Both the position numbers and the translations under genes were made by a program. The notes below the pieces were generated by a model, which did no database searches, was not told the origin of the DNA, and saw only the letters and a program-made list of their open reading frames with translations. Source: an uncultured Spirochaetaceae bacterium (GTDB lineage Bacteria > Spirochaetota > Spirochaetia > Sphaerochaetales > Sphaerochaetaceae). From it: a stretch of DNA of 41,430 bases. Position 1 is the first letter of the stretch. Every line of letters begins with the position of its first letter. Shown here in pieces: positions 1-7,645 of the stretch. The stretch spans positions 1 to 41,430 of the forward strand of contig CALXON010000182.1 in NCBI GenBank assembly GCA_944389985.1, given 5' to 3'.

Positions 1-1039
1 CCTGATCGCGGGGGGATGATGACGGATACACATTCTGGAGGAAACGGAATGAGCTCAGCCCTGATTCCTCGACAAGGAAGAGGAATGTATCGATATCACC
101 ATACTTCAGCTCCTCAAGCATCATCTCAACCCTCTTGTTCTCAGTGAAGAAATGATACGCTCTCAGAAGAGCCCTGTCGTTCTGGACCTTCTCCCTTATA
201 TCCTTCATGTCTCTCAGGAAGTCCTGGAAGCTGACCTCCGCAAGATTCTTCTTGCCGTAGTACTCCGCAACCATCCTCATCTCCGGAGGAACGGCTGCAT
301 ACTCTCCTGTCAGATCGGCATGTGAACCCTTCGTGTCCGTGATGATCATTGTGTATCCATAAGATGAGAAATCGACATCAACCGGTGTGAGAACAGGATT
401 GTCGGCATCCTTGAAGTCTATTCCTACGATTCCGCCCTGTGCGCAGCATGTCTGATCCAGAAGCCCGGATGGCTTTCCGAAATAGACGTTCTCCGCATAT
501 TTTCCTATCTTCGCAAGTTCTATGGGCTTGAGTACGTCATTGTTGAAGAGGTTGTTGAAGATCTCAGCGGTGAGAACCTCTATCGCGGCGGATGATGACA
601 GTCCGGATCCCTTGAGTACCCTGGTCGTTGTGTTGGCCTGCCAGCCTCCGACCTCGAGTCCTCTCTTCACGAATGCATCGGCTATCCCCCTGACGAGAGC
701 TTCGGTGCTGTTCTTCTCCTCTTCTCTGACAGTCCTGTCCGAGATATCCACATCGACAACAGGGAAACCCTCACTGGCGATGATGACACGCATGTCATCA
801 CGTCTGGTAACAGCTCCGATCGTGTCGAGATTTATAGTTCCTCCGATCACCTTCCCGAGGTTATGGTCGGTATGGTTTCCGGCAATCTCGGTCCTGCCTG
901 CTGCGGAGAAGACCGCGGCATCATTCTTACCGAAAAGCTCCTTGTGCTTTGCAAGTAATGCTTCAAAGCGTCTGTCCATGTCGCTTTCCGTATACTCACT
1001 GCCGTAAAGGCCGGGATAGATACCGTGTAGGCTTTCCAT
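1..1039 (-). CDS. galK: Galactokinase (GHMP kinase family), C-terminus beyond window edge
   Basis: Phosphorylates galactose with ATP in the cytoplasm, the first step of the Leloir pathway. My translation from the ATG at 1039 has the galactokinase signature near residues 48-62 (GRTEIAGNHTDHNLG, matching the family pattern GRxNLIGEHTDYxxG) and the GHMP ATP-binding motif KGSGLSSSAAIEV near residue 142. A strong AAAGGAG Shine-Dalgarno precedes this start. About 346 residues are visible. The reading frame is open at base 1, so the final GHMP glycine-rich motif lies outside. The variant signature with Glu-Ile and Asn-His is one I associate with a Firmicutes/spirochaete galactokinase clade. It follows recQ by 55 bp and has its own extended -10 box. 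Another GHMP sugar kinase is possible, but the signature favours galactokinase. Confidence 0.9.
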   Translation of the reverse strand, partial: MESLHGIYPGLYGSEYTESDMDRRFEALLAKHKELFGKNDAAVFSAAGRTEIAGNHTDHNLGKVIGGTINLDTIGAVTRRDDMRVIIASEGFPVVDVDISDRTVREEEKNSTEALVRGIADAFVKRGLEVGGWQANTTTRVLKGSGLSSSAAIEVLTAEIFNNLFNNDVLKPIELAKIGKYAENVYFGKPSGLLDQTCCAQGGIVGIDFKDADNPVLTPVDVDFSSYGYTMIITDTKGSHADLTGEYAAVPPEMRMVAEYYGKKNLAEVSFQDFLRDMKDIREKVQNDRALLRAYHFFTENKRVEMMLEELKYGDIDTFLFLVEESGLSSFRFLQNVYPSSSPRDQ

Positions 1040-1061
1040 ATTCTCTCCTTTCTGTGAAAGG

Positions 1062-1070
1062 ATTCTAACA
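1062..1070 (-). promoter_or_regulatory. Extended -10 promoter of galK
   Basis: The minus strand reads TGTTAGAAT, an extended -10 element, about 23 bases upstream of the galK ATG. No convincing -35 box sits 17 bases further up. It gives galK a promoter separate from recQ. Confidence 0.45.
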
Positions 1071-1094
1071 TCAGAATTGAAACAGGAGAATACA

Positions 1095-2459
1095 TTATTT
1101 AAGAATTAGACGGCCGTAAAATGTTCTGAAGGCTCCTTCACTCTGCAGTATCCTGATGGCTTTCAGGACCTCTTTCTCAGTCCATGACGGAAGTCTTTTC
1201 TTCCTGAAGAGCCAGTGCTTCGCCGCCAGGGCTGCTGCCGCGTTTTCCGGCCGGATCAGCGGATGTGTTCTTACATATCTTCTTATTTCCATCTCACCGG
1301 CTCTGATGGATTTCTCTTCCAGACAGTATGAACATGCCGTGCACATGTCGTTTCCTGCCTCTTCTCCCATGGCGGCAAGGACGCCTTTCCTTATACATCC
1401 TGCGGTAAAGGCTGATCTTACAGGTGATGTATCTTTGTCAGAGAGGAAGACATAGGAATATGAAAGCTGTCCATCCCTACCGGCTCTTCCGGATTCCTGC
1501 ATGAATGATGCCGCATCTTCAGGACAAGACCAGTGTATTACGGTCCGTATGTTTTTCTTGTCCACGCCCATGCCATACGCACACGTCGCGGCAAGTACTC
1601 CGTCGGCAGAGTTCAGGAACCATTCCTCCTTTTCCCTCCTTTCCTCTGCCGGGAGCCCCGCATGATAGCACCTTGCGTCAAATCTTGAGGAAAGAACCGA
1701 GGCGAGCCTCTCGGCAAGAATGCGCTGGCTGAGAAAGATCACTGCAGGACGCATCGATGGATCTTTGAGTATCCGTACAGTCTCCCTCTCTTTTGACAGC
1801 GGAGTGATGACACGATAGAAGATGTTCTCCCTGTCAGGACTGCTGTGTACGATATGCACATTCCTGCCGCTGAAAACACTTTCCAGTATTCCTTTTCCTA
1901 TGGATCTGTCAGCGGTTGCCGTGAATGCGAGAACGATCTCAGGTGAGACCGCATTGATTATCCGGGGCAGCTCAAGGTATGACCTTCTGAATGAACGGCC
2001 CCATGTGATTGCCGTATGAGCCTCATCGATTACGATGATTCTCGTTGTATGTCTCAGGAAACTGAATTCATCCCTTTCCAGCATGTACAGCAGTATTTCC
2101 GGATTCGCTATCACCGAAGCATCCGGGTGTTTCCTGAGAAAACTTGTTCTTCTTTCTCTTTCCTTTCTCTCAAGACCTCCCCTCAGTACAACCGAAGGGA
2201 TTCCCGCTCTGTCAAAGCGTTCCTTCTGATCCGCCATAAGTGAGAGCAGGGGATATATCAGTATTGCCCGTACTCTCAGCAGCTTCAGCGGATACATGAA
2301 GCAGAGGCTTTTGCCGCTTCCCGTCGGGAGAATACCGAGAATGTTCTTCCTCTCTCCTGTCTCATAGCTTTCAAGGATGGTCCGGATGATCAGTTCCTGA
2401 TACGGCCTGAGATAAGGAATCGAGAATGAAGAGTGAAGTAAATTATAATCTATATCCAT
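1095..2459 (-). CDS. recQ: RecQ-type ATP-dependent DNA helicase, short form
   Basis: A superfamily 2 3'-5' DNA helicase used in recombination and fork repair. Visible motifs are Walker A LPTGSGK (residues 44-50), DEAH (145-148), FTATA (179-183), the RecQ-type arginine-finger motif QESGRAGRDG (321-330) and a zinc-binding cysteine set (C355, C373, C376, C379). At 454 residues it is much shorter than the roughly 600 of E. coli RecQ. There is no HRDC domain and only a short winged-helix-like tail after residue 400. The motif after DEAH reads WGRSFR where most RecQ proteins have WGHDFR. AGGAAT lies 7 bases before the ATG. It probably lies at the head of its own transcript, with galK downstream. 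Confidence 0.9.
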   Translation of the reverse strand: MDIDYNLLHSSFSIPYLRPYQELIIRTILESYETGERKNILGILPTGSGKSLCFMYPLKLLRVRAILIYPLLSLMADQKERFDRAGIPSVVLRGGLERKERERRTSFLRKHPDASVIANPEILLYMLERDEFSFLRHTTRIIVIDEAHTAITWGRSFRRSYLELPRIINAVSPEIVLAFTATADRSIGKGILESVFSGRNVHIVHSSPDRENIFYRVITPLSKERETVRILKDPSMRPAVIFLSQRILAERLASVLSSRFDARCYHAGLPAEERREKEEWFLNSADGVLAATCAYGMGVDKKNIRTVIHWSCPEDAASFMQESGRAGRDGQLSYSYVFLSDKDTSPVRSAFTAGCIRKGVLAAMGEEAGNDMCTACSYCLEEKSIRAGEMEIRRYVRTHPLIRPENAAAALAAKHWLFRKKRLPSWTEKEVLKAIRILQSEGAFRTFYGRLILK

Positions 2460-2572
2460 TAAATCATTCCTAATTAAGACTGAAAATATTAATTAACATC
2501 GATTATTCCGGTATGAGATATTCCACATTCTTCTAATCAGTTTCATCAGATGAGATCGGGGTCATCCATGAA

Positions 2573-2782
2573 TCAGTCCCAGCTGAAGGTCAGTCTTCTT
2601 TTCTTCTCTGCACAGTCTCTGAGATAGAGATTGATGAGATTCTGATAGGATATCCCGACATCAGCAGCCTGCTCCTTGAAATATTCTATTGCATCAGCAT
2701 CAATGCGAATGGTGATCTGTTTCTTGAGCTTCTTTGTATATGGATTCTTCACACCTTTGCTGAAATCGTAGCTTTCCTTCAT
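2573..2782 (-). CDS. brnA: BrnA-type ribbon-helix-helix antitoxin
   Basis: A 69-residue protein with the BrnA layout: a basic KKLKKQITIRID strand (residues 18-29), a helix with YFKEQA, then ISYQNLINLYLRDCA. This is a ribbon-helix-helix DNA-binding fold that neutralises BrnT and represses the operon as a complex. The ATG at 2782 lies two bases after the stop of the upstream toxin gene, so translation is probably coupled. The order toxin first, antitoxin second is normal for BrnT/BrnA. The assignment rests on pattern recognition and on the neighbouring toxin. Confidence 0.88.
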   Translation of the reverse strand: MKESYDFSKGVKNPYTKKLKKQITIRIDADAIEYFKEQAADVGISYQNLINLYLRDCAEKKRRLTFSWD

Positions 2783-2784
2783 GT

Positions 2785-3087
2785 CTATCTCCTTCCTACC
2801 AGCGTTTCATATTGCTTTCTTTCTTCATTGTTTGCTTTGCGTGCTGATATGATCCTGATTTCCTCATCTTCCTGACGATAGCAGTGGCATACAACAAGAA
2901 TCCGTAACCGGTTGCTCATTCCAATCATTACAAAACGGTCTTCTTCAATGGAATGTTCATCATCCGATATGAGCAATGCTTCTTTATCATAGAACACTGT
3001 CAGTGCCTCCTCGAATGATATTGAATGCTTACGTTCATTCGCCCTGTTCTTCTCTGCATCCCATGAAAATGAGATATCTTTATTCAT
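2785..3087 (-). CDS. brnT: BrnT-type ribonuclease toxin
   Basis: A 100-residue protein matching the BrnT family (type II toxin, RelE-like fold, ribosome-independent RNase). It begins FSWDAEKNRANERKHSISFEEA, and then has the DDEHSIEEDRF segment, a hydrophobic RILVVCHCY strand and the signature IRIISARKANNEER near the C-terminus. Full family length, with the conserved Asp, His and Arg positions present, so it looks functional. The Shine-Dalgarno GGAGG is 5 bases before the ATG. Its promoter overlaps an AT palindrome that could be the BrnA operator. Confidence 0.9.
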   Translation of the reverse strand: MNKDISFSWDAEKNRANERKHSISFEEALTVFYDKEALLISDDEHSIEEDRFVMIGMSNRLRILVVCHCYRQEDEEIRIISARKANNEERKQYETLVGRR

Positions 3088-3099
3088 TAACCCTCCATA

Positions 3100-3127
3100 A
3101 TTATAATTTAATTAATAGATAATTCAA
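3100..3127 (-). promoter_or_regulatory. Promoter and likely operator of brnT-brnA
   Basis: On the minus strand TTGAAT (3122-3127) and TATAAT (3100-3105) are 16 bp apart. The -10 box lies inside the perfect 10-bp palindrome AATTATAATT (3099-3108), well placed for autorepression by a BrnA-BrnT complex. The palindrome as operator is inference. Confidence 0.55.
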
Positions 3128-3133
3128 TTGATT

Positions 3134-3814
3134 TCACATCAGTCCATGCTCAAGGAATGAGTAGTACTTCGCATCTGTGAAGACGATATGGTCTATCAGC
3201 CGTATTCCAAGGAGGTCTCCTGCTTTTTTCAGCCTTTCCGTAACCTCTATGTCCTCATTTGAAGGTTCCGTGTTTCCTGAGGGATGGTTGTGTGCGACAG
3301 CAACAGCGGCGGCCCTGTTCCGGATCGCATCTGCAAAGACCTCTCTTGGATGTACTATCGTCCTGTTCAGAAGGCCTATTGTGGCGACGATTGTGCCGAT
3401 GACCTCATGGGCACCGTTCAGCATGACGACGATAAGATGTTCCTGTTCCCTTGATGAATAATGTCTGACTTCCTTGAAGATATCATCAGGGGATATCACG
3501 GTACGGGGCTTTCTCTGGACTCTCCGTCTGCCGAGTTCAAGCGCTGCATCTATCGCTGATGCTTTTGCTCTGCCAAGTCCCGGTACACGCATGATCTCAT
3601 CGGCTGTCATCATGTTGTTCCTGTCAAGGTGAGAAAGAAGCTCAGCTGCGACATCACTCACATCACGGCCTGATGTGCCTGATCCGATGAGTAGCATCAG
3701 AAGCTCCTTGTCAGTCAGGGCCTCCGCTCCAAGCCTCGCCATCTTCTCCCTCGGTCTGTCCTCAGGTCTTGTCTCTTTGAAGGATCCGTATTCTGATTCG
3801 ATTATGTAGCTCAT
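3134..3814 (-). CDS. radC: RadC family JAB-domain protein
   Basis: A RadC/MPN(+) protein. The exact biochemical role of RadC is unsettled; the name comes from an old repair phenotype. A helix-hairpin-helix element (PGLGRAKASAI) precedes the JAB domain, which has the complete JAMM zinc motif H-x-H-x7-S-x2-D in AHNHPSGNTEPSNED. The frame can begin at 3853, but the ATG at 3814 (MSYIIESEYG, then EDRPREKMARLG) matches where the family normally begins and leaves room for the divergent merR promoter. Neither start has a clear Shine-Dalgarno. The protein is 226 residues from 3814, a usual family length. Confidence 0.9.
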   Translation of the reverse strand: MSYIIESEYGSFKETRPEDRPREKMARLGAEALTDKELLMLLIGSGTSGRDVSDVAAELLSHLDRNNMMTADEIMRVPGLGRAKASAIDAALELGRRRVQRKPRTVISPDDIFKEVRHYSSREQEHLIVVMLNGAHEVIGTIVATIGLLNRTIVHPREVFADAIRNRAAAVAVAHNHPSGNTEPSNEDIEVTERLKKAGDLLGIRLIDHIVFTDAKYYSFLEHGLM

Positions 3815-3877
3815 GCTTAATATACGCTTCAAGTCTGGGTTTCTGCCAATCATGGTGCGGAAATTCTCATGATTATC

Positions 3878-3883
3878 TATAAT
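3878..3883 (+). promoter_or_regulatory. -10 box of merR-type gene; leaderless layout
   Basis: A perfect TATAAT ends six bases before the ATG at 3890, so transcription should start at or next to the A of the start codon. There is no Shine-Dalgarno and no good -35 box. Confidence 0.5.
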
Positions 3884-3889
3884 TGATAT

Positions 3890-4345
3890 ATGGCGAAATA
3901 CAGGATAGGGGATGTGGCTGCCGCAACAGGACTCTCTCTCAGGACCATCAGATACTACGAGGAGGAGGGCCTGATAACGGCATCCCGGACCTCTGGCGGA
4001 CAGAGGTGGTATACAGATGAGGTCATTGTATATCTCAAGAGGATAGTGGAGCTGAAGAACCTTGGATTCTCACTGGGTGAGATCAGGAAGATCATAGAGC
4101 TGAGGGGGGAGGATGAGAGCGGCAACAGAAGACGTGATGAGCTTCTCTCCCAGTACAGGACGAAACTGTCCGATGATATCAGGAAAAGGAATGCACTTGA
4201 TGCCCATATCGATGAGCTTGAGTGGCATATACACCAGCTTGAGAAGGCTGAGGATGGCTTCACATCATGTCCCGGCTCTCTCTGTGCCGCATGTACGTTC
4301 AAAGAAAGGTGCATATTCTTCAGAACCGATGGTAAGCAGGGCTGA
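3890..4345 (+). CDS. MerR family transcriptional regulator with C-terminal cysteine cluster
   Basis: A cytoplasmic DNA-binding regulator of 151 residues. The N-terminal MerR winged helix is clear (YRIGDVAAATGLSLRTIRYYE, then GLI and a QRWYTDE wing). A coiled-coil dimerisation helix follows (about residues 78-120). The C-terminus has four cysteines, C127, C132, C135 and C141, spaced x4, x2, x5. This resembles but does not equal the SoxR [2Fe-2S] pattern (x2, x, x5), so a metal or redox sensor is plausible. It is divergent from radC and ends at a strong terminator. No obvious target gene is adjacent, so the regulon is unknown. Confidence 0.88.
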   Translation: MAKYRIGDVAAATGLSLRTIRYYEEEGLITASRTSGGQRWYTDEVIVYLKRIVELKNLGFSLGEIRKIIELRGEDESGNRRRDELLSQYRTKLSDDIRKRNALDAHIDELEWHIHQLEKAEDGFTSCPGSLCAACTFKERCIFFRTDGKQG

Positions 4346-4373
4346 TTAACTAATTTATGAAACTGTGAAAGAA

Positions 4374-4410
4374 AAAAGCTATCTCCTTCACAGGGAAAGA
4401 GATAGCTTTT
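4374..4410. terminator. Bidirectional intrinsic terminator
   Basis: A perfect 12-bp stem, AAAAGCTATCTC (4374-4385) with GAGATAGCTTTT (4399-4410), and a 13-nt loop. The minus-strand copy is followed by six T, and the plus-strand stem itself ends in four T. It separates the convergent merR-type gene and the sugar ABC operon. Confidence 0.9.
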
Positions 4411-4425
4411 GTAAGTATAGATTAT

Positions 4426-5718
4426 TTACTGGGCTGTGCTGTTCTGCCTGTTGTAATCATCAAGCTGCAGCTGTATGAAAGCGGCCATGTCACTGACGGC
4501 CTGATCTATGTCCTTGCCGTTCTCCGTGACCTCCCTTATCTCTGACTGGTATGTATGGTATATCTGATACCCGGAAGGCATCCATATTCCTGTGACTTCA
4601 GGGTTTGATGCCAGAGTCTGATCCACGGCTGTCCTGTAGAGCGGATTCTCCTCCAGGAAGGAAAGGAATCCGGGATCCTCATAGACAGAAGCCGATGCCG
4701 GAAGATAGCCTGTGCTCTCTGCCCACATCCTCTGGCATTCATCGGAGAGAAGATACTCTATGAACGCATTGACAGCATCGGAGGATGTGAATAGAAAGAG
4801 AGCGCTTCCTCCTATGTTCACACCTCCTGTCGCCTCCTCGTCGGTCATCGGTACGAATGCCGTTCCTATCTCGAACCTGCCTCCAGTAAGCCTCTCCACA
4901 GAGGGAATTGAATCAGATGAGTTGAGCATTGCCGCAGCCCTTCCTGATGCGAATTCATTCATCTGGTCTGATGTGTTGAGGACGTAGCCTGTATCGTAGA
5001 ATGCCTTCCAGTGCTCCAGAAAGTTCCTGAATGTACCATCGCTCTCGATGAGTACTTTCCTGGGAAGTCCGAAGTGTCCGTTCTTCCCGTCAACCATGTA
5101 TGAAAGTCCCTTCTGAGCCCCGATGAATGCTCCGAGCTCATATGTCGTAGGAGTTCCGGCAAAAGCATAGCGCACGACATTTCCATCTCCGTCCTTCTCT
5201 CCCACCTTATCCGCGATTGCCGTGAATTCATCAATTGTCCTTGGAGGTGTGACACCGGCTTCATCGAATACGGTCTTGTTGTAATAGAGTATGAGGGAAG
5301 AACAGCAGAAAGGAACCGCGAGGAGGCCTCGTTCAGATGTGAAGGCCCTTACAGCTGCTGGAAGAAGCACAGAGGTGTCTATTCCCGCATCATCTGCTGT
5401 GACGAGGTAATCTGACATCTTCATATCGAGGCATGAGGTGGCATCCATGGCCGCTATGTCCGGTAGTCCGGATGATCCGGCCGCGGCCTTCACCTTCGTC
5501 AGCACATCGTTCGCAGCCCCCTGATACACACCTTCCACAGTGACACCAAGCTCCTTTCCAGTTGTTTCGTTGAAACTGTCAAGGATGCTGTCGAAGACCT
5601 GGCTGTGGACTCCTGTGAACTGATGCCAGACAGTGATTGTGTTCTCCTCTCTGTTTCCGCCGGCAGCCAGCGAGGCAAGAGCGAGAACAAGCAAAACAGG
5701 CAGAATGATTCTTTTCAT
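4426..5718 (-). CDS. Sugar ABC transporter substrate-binding protein (UgpB/family 1 type)
   Basis: A periplasmic binding protein of 430 residues that captures a carbohydrate or glycerophosphate-like ligand for the two permeases encoded just upstream. A signal peptide covers residues 1-20 (MKRIILPVLLVLALASLAAG). There is no lipobox cysteine. The mature protein starts NREENTITVWHQFTG, a typical beginning for family 1 solute-binding proteins, and the central region has the PDIAAMDATS segment usual for UgpB-like proteins. Its ATG overlaps the permease stop (ATGA), with GGAGGGA upstream. It is the last gene of the operon. The ligand cannot be told from the sequence. Confidence 0.9.
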   Translation of the reverse strand: MKRIILPVLLVLALASLAAGGNREENTITVWHQFTGVHSQVFDSILDSFNETTGKELGVTVEGVYQGAANDVLTKVKAAAGSSGLPDIAAMDATSCLDMKMSDYLVTADDAGIDTSVLLPAAVRAFTSERGLLAVPFCCSSLILYYNKTVFDEAGVTPPRTIDEFTAIADKVGEKDGDGNVVRYAFAGTPTTYELGAFIGAQKGLSYMVDGKNGHFGLPRKVLIESDGTFRNFLEHWKAFYDTGYVLNTSDQMNEFASGRAAAMLNSSDSIPSVERLTGGRFEIGTAFVPMTDEEATGGVNIGGSALFLFTSSDAVNAFIEYLLSDECQRMWAESTGYLPASASVYEDPGFLSFLEENPLYRTAVDQTLASNPEVTGIWMPSGYQIYHTYQSEIREVTENGKDIDQAVSDMAAFIQLQLDDYNRQNSTAQ

Positions 5719-6527
5719 GTTTCCATCCCTCCGGATGAGAGTATATCGACTATCCTCTTCCTCAGTACTCCGAGAAGTATGAGGAAGGGGAGTGTGATCA
5801 TGATTATCGCGGCAAACTGAGCTCCGTATTCTCCGGCCTCTGCGAATCCCAGCATCGAGATTCCTACCTGCACCGTTCTCATGCTCATGCGGCTTGTGAC
5901 GAGAAGAGGCCAGAGATAGCTGCTGAATCCTGTGATGAATGTCTGGAGGAAGACCGCAATGACGAAACTTCCTGCCATCGGAACGAGTATCCTGACAATA
6001 TACTGGAAATCACCGGCACCATCGATTTTCGATGCCATGTAGACATCTCTGTCTGATGAGGAGAATGCTCCTGTCAGAAGCAGAAGAGAGGAGGCGGAGA
6101 ATACAGAGGGAAGAATTATCGCGGCATATGTGTCCAGAAGCCCAAGTGACGCTATTGTGCTGTAATTGGGGTACAGAAGGGCATCAGGAGGTATGAACAT
6201 CGTTGTAAGCAGGATGATCATGACTGTACGGCTTCCTCTGAATCTAAGATGCGTGAATGCGAATGCCGCCAGTACTGAAATTACGGTTCTCAGAGCTGCA
6301 AGCAGCAGTGATGTGATCAGTGAGTTCGCTATGAAGCGGGGATAGTACCTGTTTGAGAGCGCCATCGAGTAGTTCGAAAAGTCAGGAGAGGATGGAAGCA
6401 GATGGGCATGGCTGTCGGTGAAATCGACAGGAGAGAAGAACGATGCCGAGAGTGCGTAAAGCACCGGGAATATTATCACCACGGCAAGAAGGATGAGGAC
6501 TGCTTTCTCAAATATTCTTCCAGTCAT
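5715..6527 (-). CDS. Sugar ABC transporter permease, MalG/UgpE type
   Basis: An inner-membrane permease of about 270 residues with six predicted membrane segments. The EAA loop that docks the ATPase is at SKIDGAGDFQYIVRILVPM. The ATG at 6527 (MTGRIFEKA) is preferred over the upstream in-frame start at 6545, because AAGGAGG sits five bases before it. The start overlaps the end of the preceding permease gene by 20 bp, so translation is coupled. It works with the permease encoded just upstream and the binding protein encoded just downstream. Confidence 0.9.
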   Translation of the reverse strand: MTGRIFEKAVLILLAVVIIFPVLYALSASFFSPVDFTDSHAHLLPSSPDFSNYSMALSNRYYPRFIANSLITSLLLAALRTVISVLAAFAFTHLRFRGSRTVMIILLTTMFIPPDALLYPNYSTIASLGLLDTYAAIILPSVFSASSLLLLTGAFSSSDRDVYMASKIDGAGDFQYIVRILVPMAGSFVIAVFLQTFITGFSSYLWPLLVTSRMSMRTVQVGISMLGFAEAGEYGAQFAAIIMITLPFLILLGVLRKRIVDILSSGGMET

Positions 6528-7383
6528 TCTTCCTCCTTGATGCAATCATTGCCATGATTATGACGGCAATAATGGTGATCAGTGTCGTTATTGTCGATTC
6601 AGCCCCCCTGTTTCCGCTTCTGAAGGCTTCAAGATAGTAGTAGTACATGATGGTCTCTGTAGACCGGAAGGGACCTCCCTGTGTGAGTATCATCACAGGT
6701 GCGGATATCAAAAGGGCATCCTTTGCGGCAAGAAATACCGTGACGGAGAGCATTGTCCTGATCTCGGGAAGTTCTATTGAGATGAGAGTCCTGAGATTCC
6801 CGGCTCCATCCAGAGCCGCTGCTTCCAGTATATTCCTGTCTATTCGTCTGAATGAGGAGAGAAGCAGTATGTAGTCTATTCCGAAATCAAGGAAGACTCC
6901 GAGGAATGCAAGTACGAGCAGTGCCGTTCCCGGGCTGTCCAGCCATGCGATATCCGTATCCAGGATCTGGTTTATGACGGAGACACGACCGCGGAACATC
7001 TCGCGGAATATCAGGGAGAGGGAGGAGAGCGATACAGCCATCGGCATGAAGAATATATACTCGGCAATACCTCCCCACCTTGTCTTCCGTCTTGTCAGAA
7101 TGGCTGCAAGGAGTGTAAGCGCTGTGTTGAGCGGCAGGAACATGAGGATGAAGAGAAGTGTGTGTCTGATGCTTGCGGGGAAAGCCGGGTCGGAAAACAG
7201 GCTTATATAATTCATCAGTCCTGCGAAACCCCGTACCTCTCCCTGCTGGGATATAGTCAGAAATGATCCTGCGACACTTTTCACAAGAGGATAGAATGAG
7301 AACATCACAGCCAGTATCAGCGATGGCATCAGAAGTACATAGGCTTTCCCGTTTTCAGTCCTCATGTCAGATAATGTAAGCAT
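6508..7383 (-). CDS. Sugar ABC transporter permease, MalF/UgpA type
   Basis: First gene of the operon, an inner-membrane permease of about 290 residues. Residues after the short N-terminus (AYVLLMPSLILAVMFSFYPL) form the first membrane segment. The EAA loop is LEAAALDGAGNLRTLISIELPEI. The start is uncertain: ATG at 7383, ATG at 7365 and TTG at 7395 are all in frame and none has a good Shine-Dalgarno. The 7365 start has TACATT seven bases upstream and could be leaderless. No ATP-binding protein is encoded in this operon, so a shared MsmX-type ATPase from elsewhere is likely needed. Confidence 0.87.
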   Translation of the reverse strand: MLTLSDMRTENGKAYVLLMPSLILAVMFSFYPLVKSVAGSFLTISQQGEVRGFAGLMNYISLFSDPAFPASIRHTLLFILMFLPLNTALTLLAAILTRRKTRWGGIAEYIFFMPMAVSLSSLSLIFREMFRGRVSVINQILDTDIAWLDSPGTALLVLAFLGVFLDFGIDYILLLSSFRRIDRNILEAAALDGAGNLRTLISIELPEIRTMLSVTVFLAAKDALLISAPVMILTQGGPFRSTETIMYYYYLEAFRSGNRGAESTITTLITIIAVIIMAMIASRRKNDWKNI

Positions 7384-7438
7384 TTTGAAGGGCAATGTAA
7401 AGGATGATATTGCAGTTAATTTCTTATTTCAGAATGAA

Positions 7439-7451
7439 ATATGTAACATAT
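7439..7451. promoter_or_regulatory. Candidate operator palindrome upstream of the sugar ABC operon
   Basis: ATATGT-A-ACATAT is a perfect inverted repeat with a one-base centre, in AT-rich intergenic DNA between the minus-strand ABC operon and the plus-strand nucleotidyltransferase gene. Its position suits a regulator of the ABC operon. No regulator family can be named. Confidence 0.3.
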
Positions 7452-7512
7452 ATAAACATAACGTAAAGTTTATTTATGTAAGCTTTTATGAAAAACAGAG
7501 GAGATACTCCCA

Positions 7513-7593
7513 ATGCATCTGACTATAATACAAGAGTTAACACTCCGGCATTTCCCCCAGAATCCAAAATTATCGATGAAACGTGATGGATAA
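7513..7593 (+). CDS. Possible 26-codon small ORF in the nucleotidyltransferase leader
   Basis: An ATG at 7513 preceded by GAGGAG nine bases upstream opens a 26-residue frame beginning MHLTIIQELTLRHFP, which ends at TAA 7591-7593. It lies in the 262-bp gap before the nucleotidyltransferase. Against it: a good TATAAT (7524-7529) falls inside it and may be the promoter of the next gene. There is no homology to offer. Confidence 0.2.
   Translation: MHLTIIQELTLRHFPQNPKLSMKRDG
7524..7529 (+). promoter_or_regulatory. Candidate -10 box of the nucleotidyltransferase gene
   Basis: TATAAT with no recognisable -35 box. It would give a leader of about 110 nt before the ATG at 7646. Confidence 0.35.
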
Positions 7594-7645
7594 TCAGATA
7601 CAAAGAAGTTACACTTGGTCTTAGAATCGTATTTAGGAGGCTAGT

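Noticed and set aside
522..1007. 161-residue plus-strand frame opposite galK
   Set aside because: The minus strand encodes galactokinase motifs continuously across the same bases.
7384..7645. Riboswitch before the nucleotidyltransferase or ABC operon
   Set aside because: No conserved riboswitch core could be recognised in this leader.
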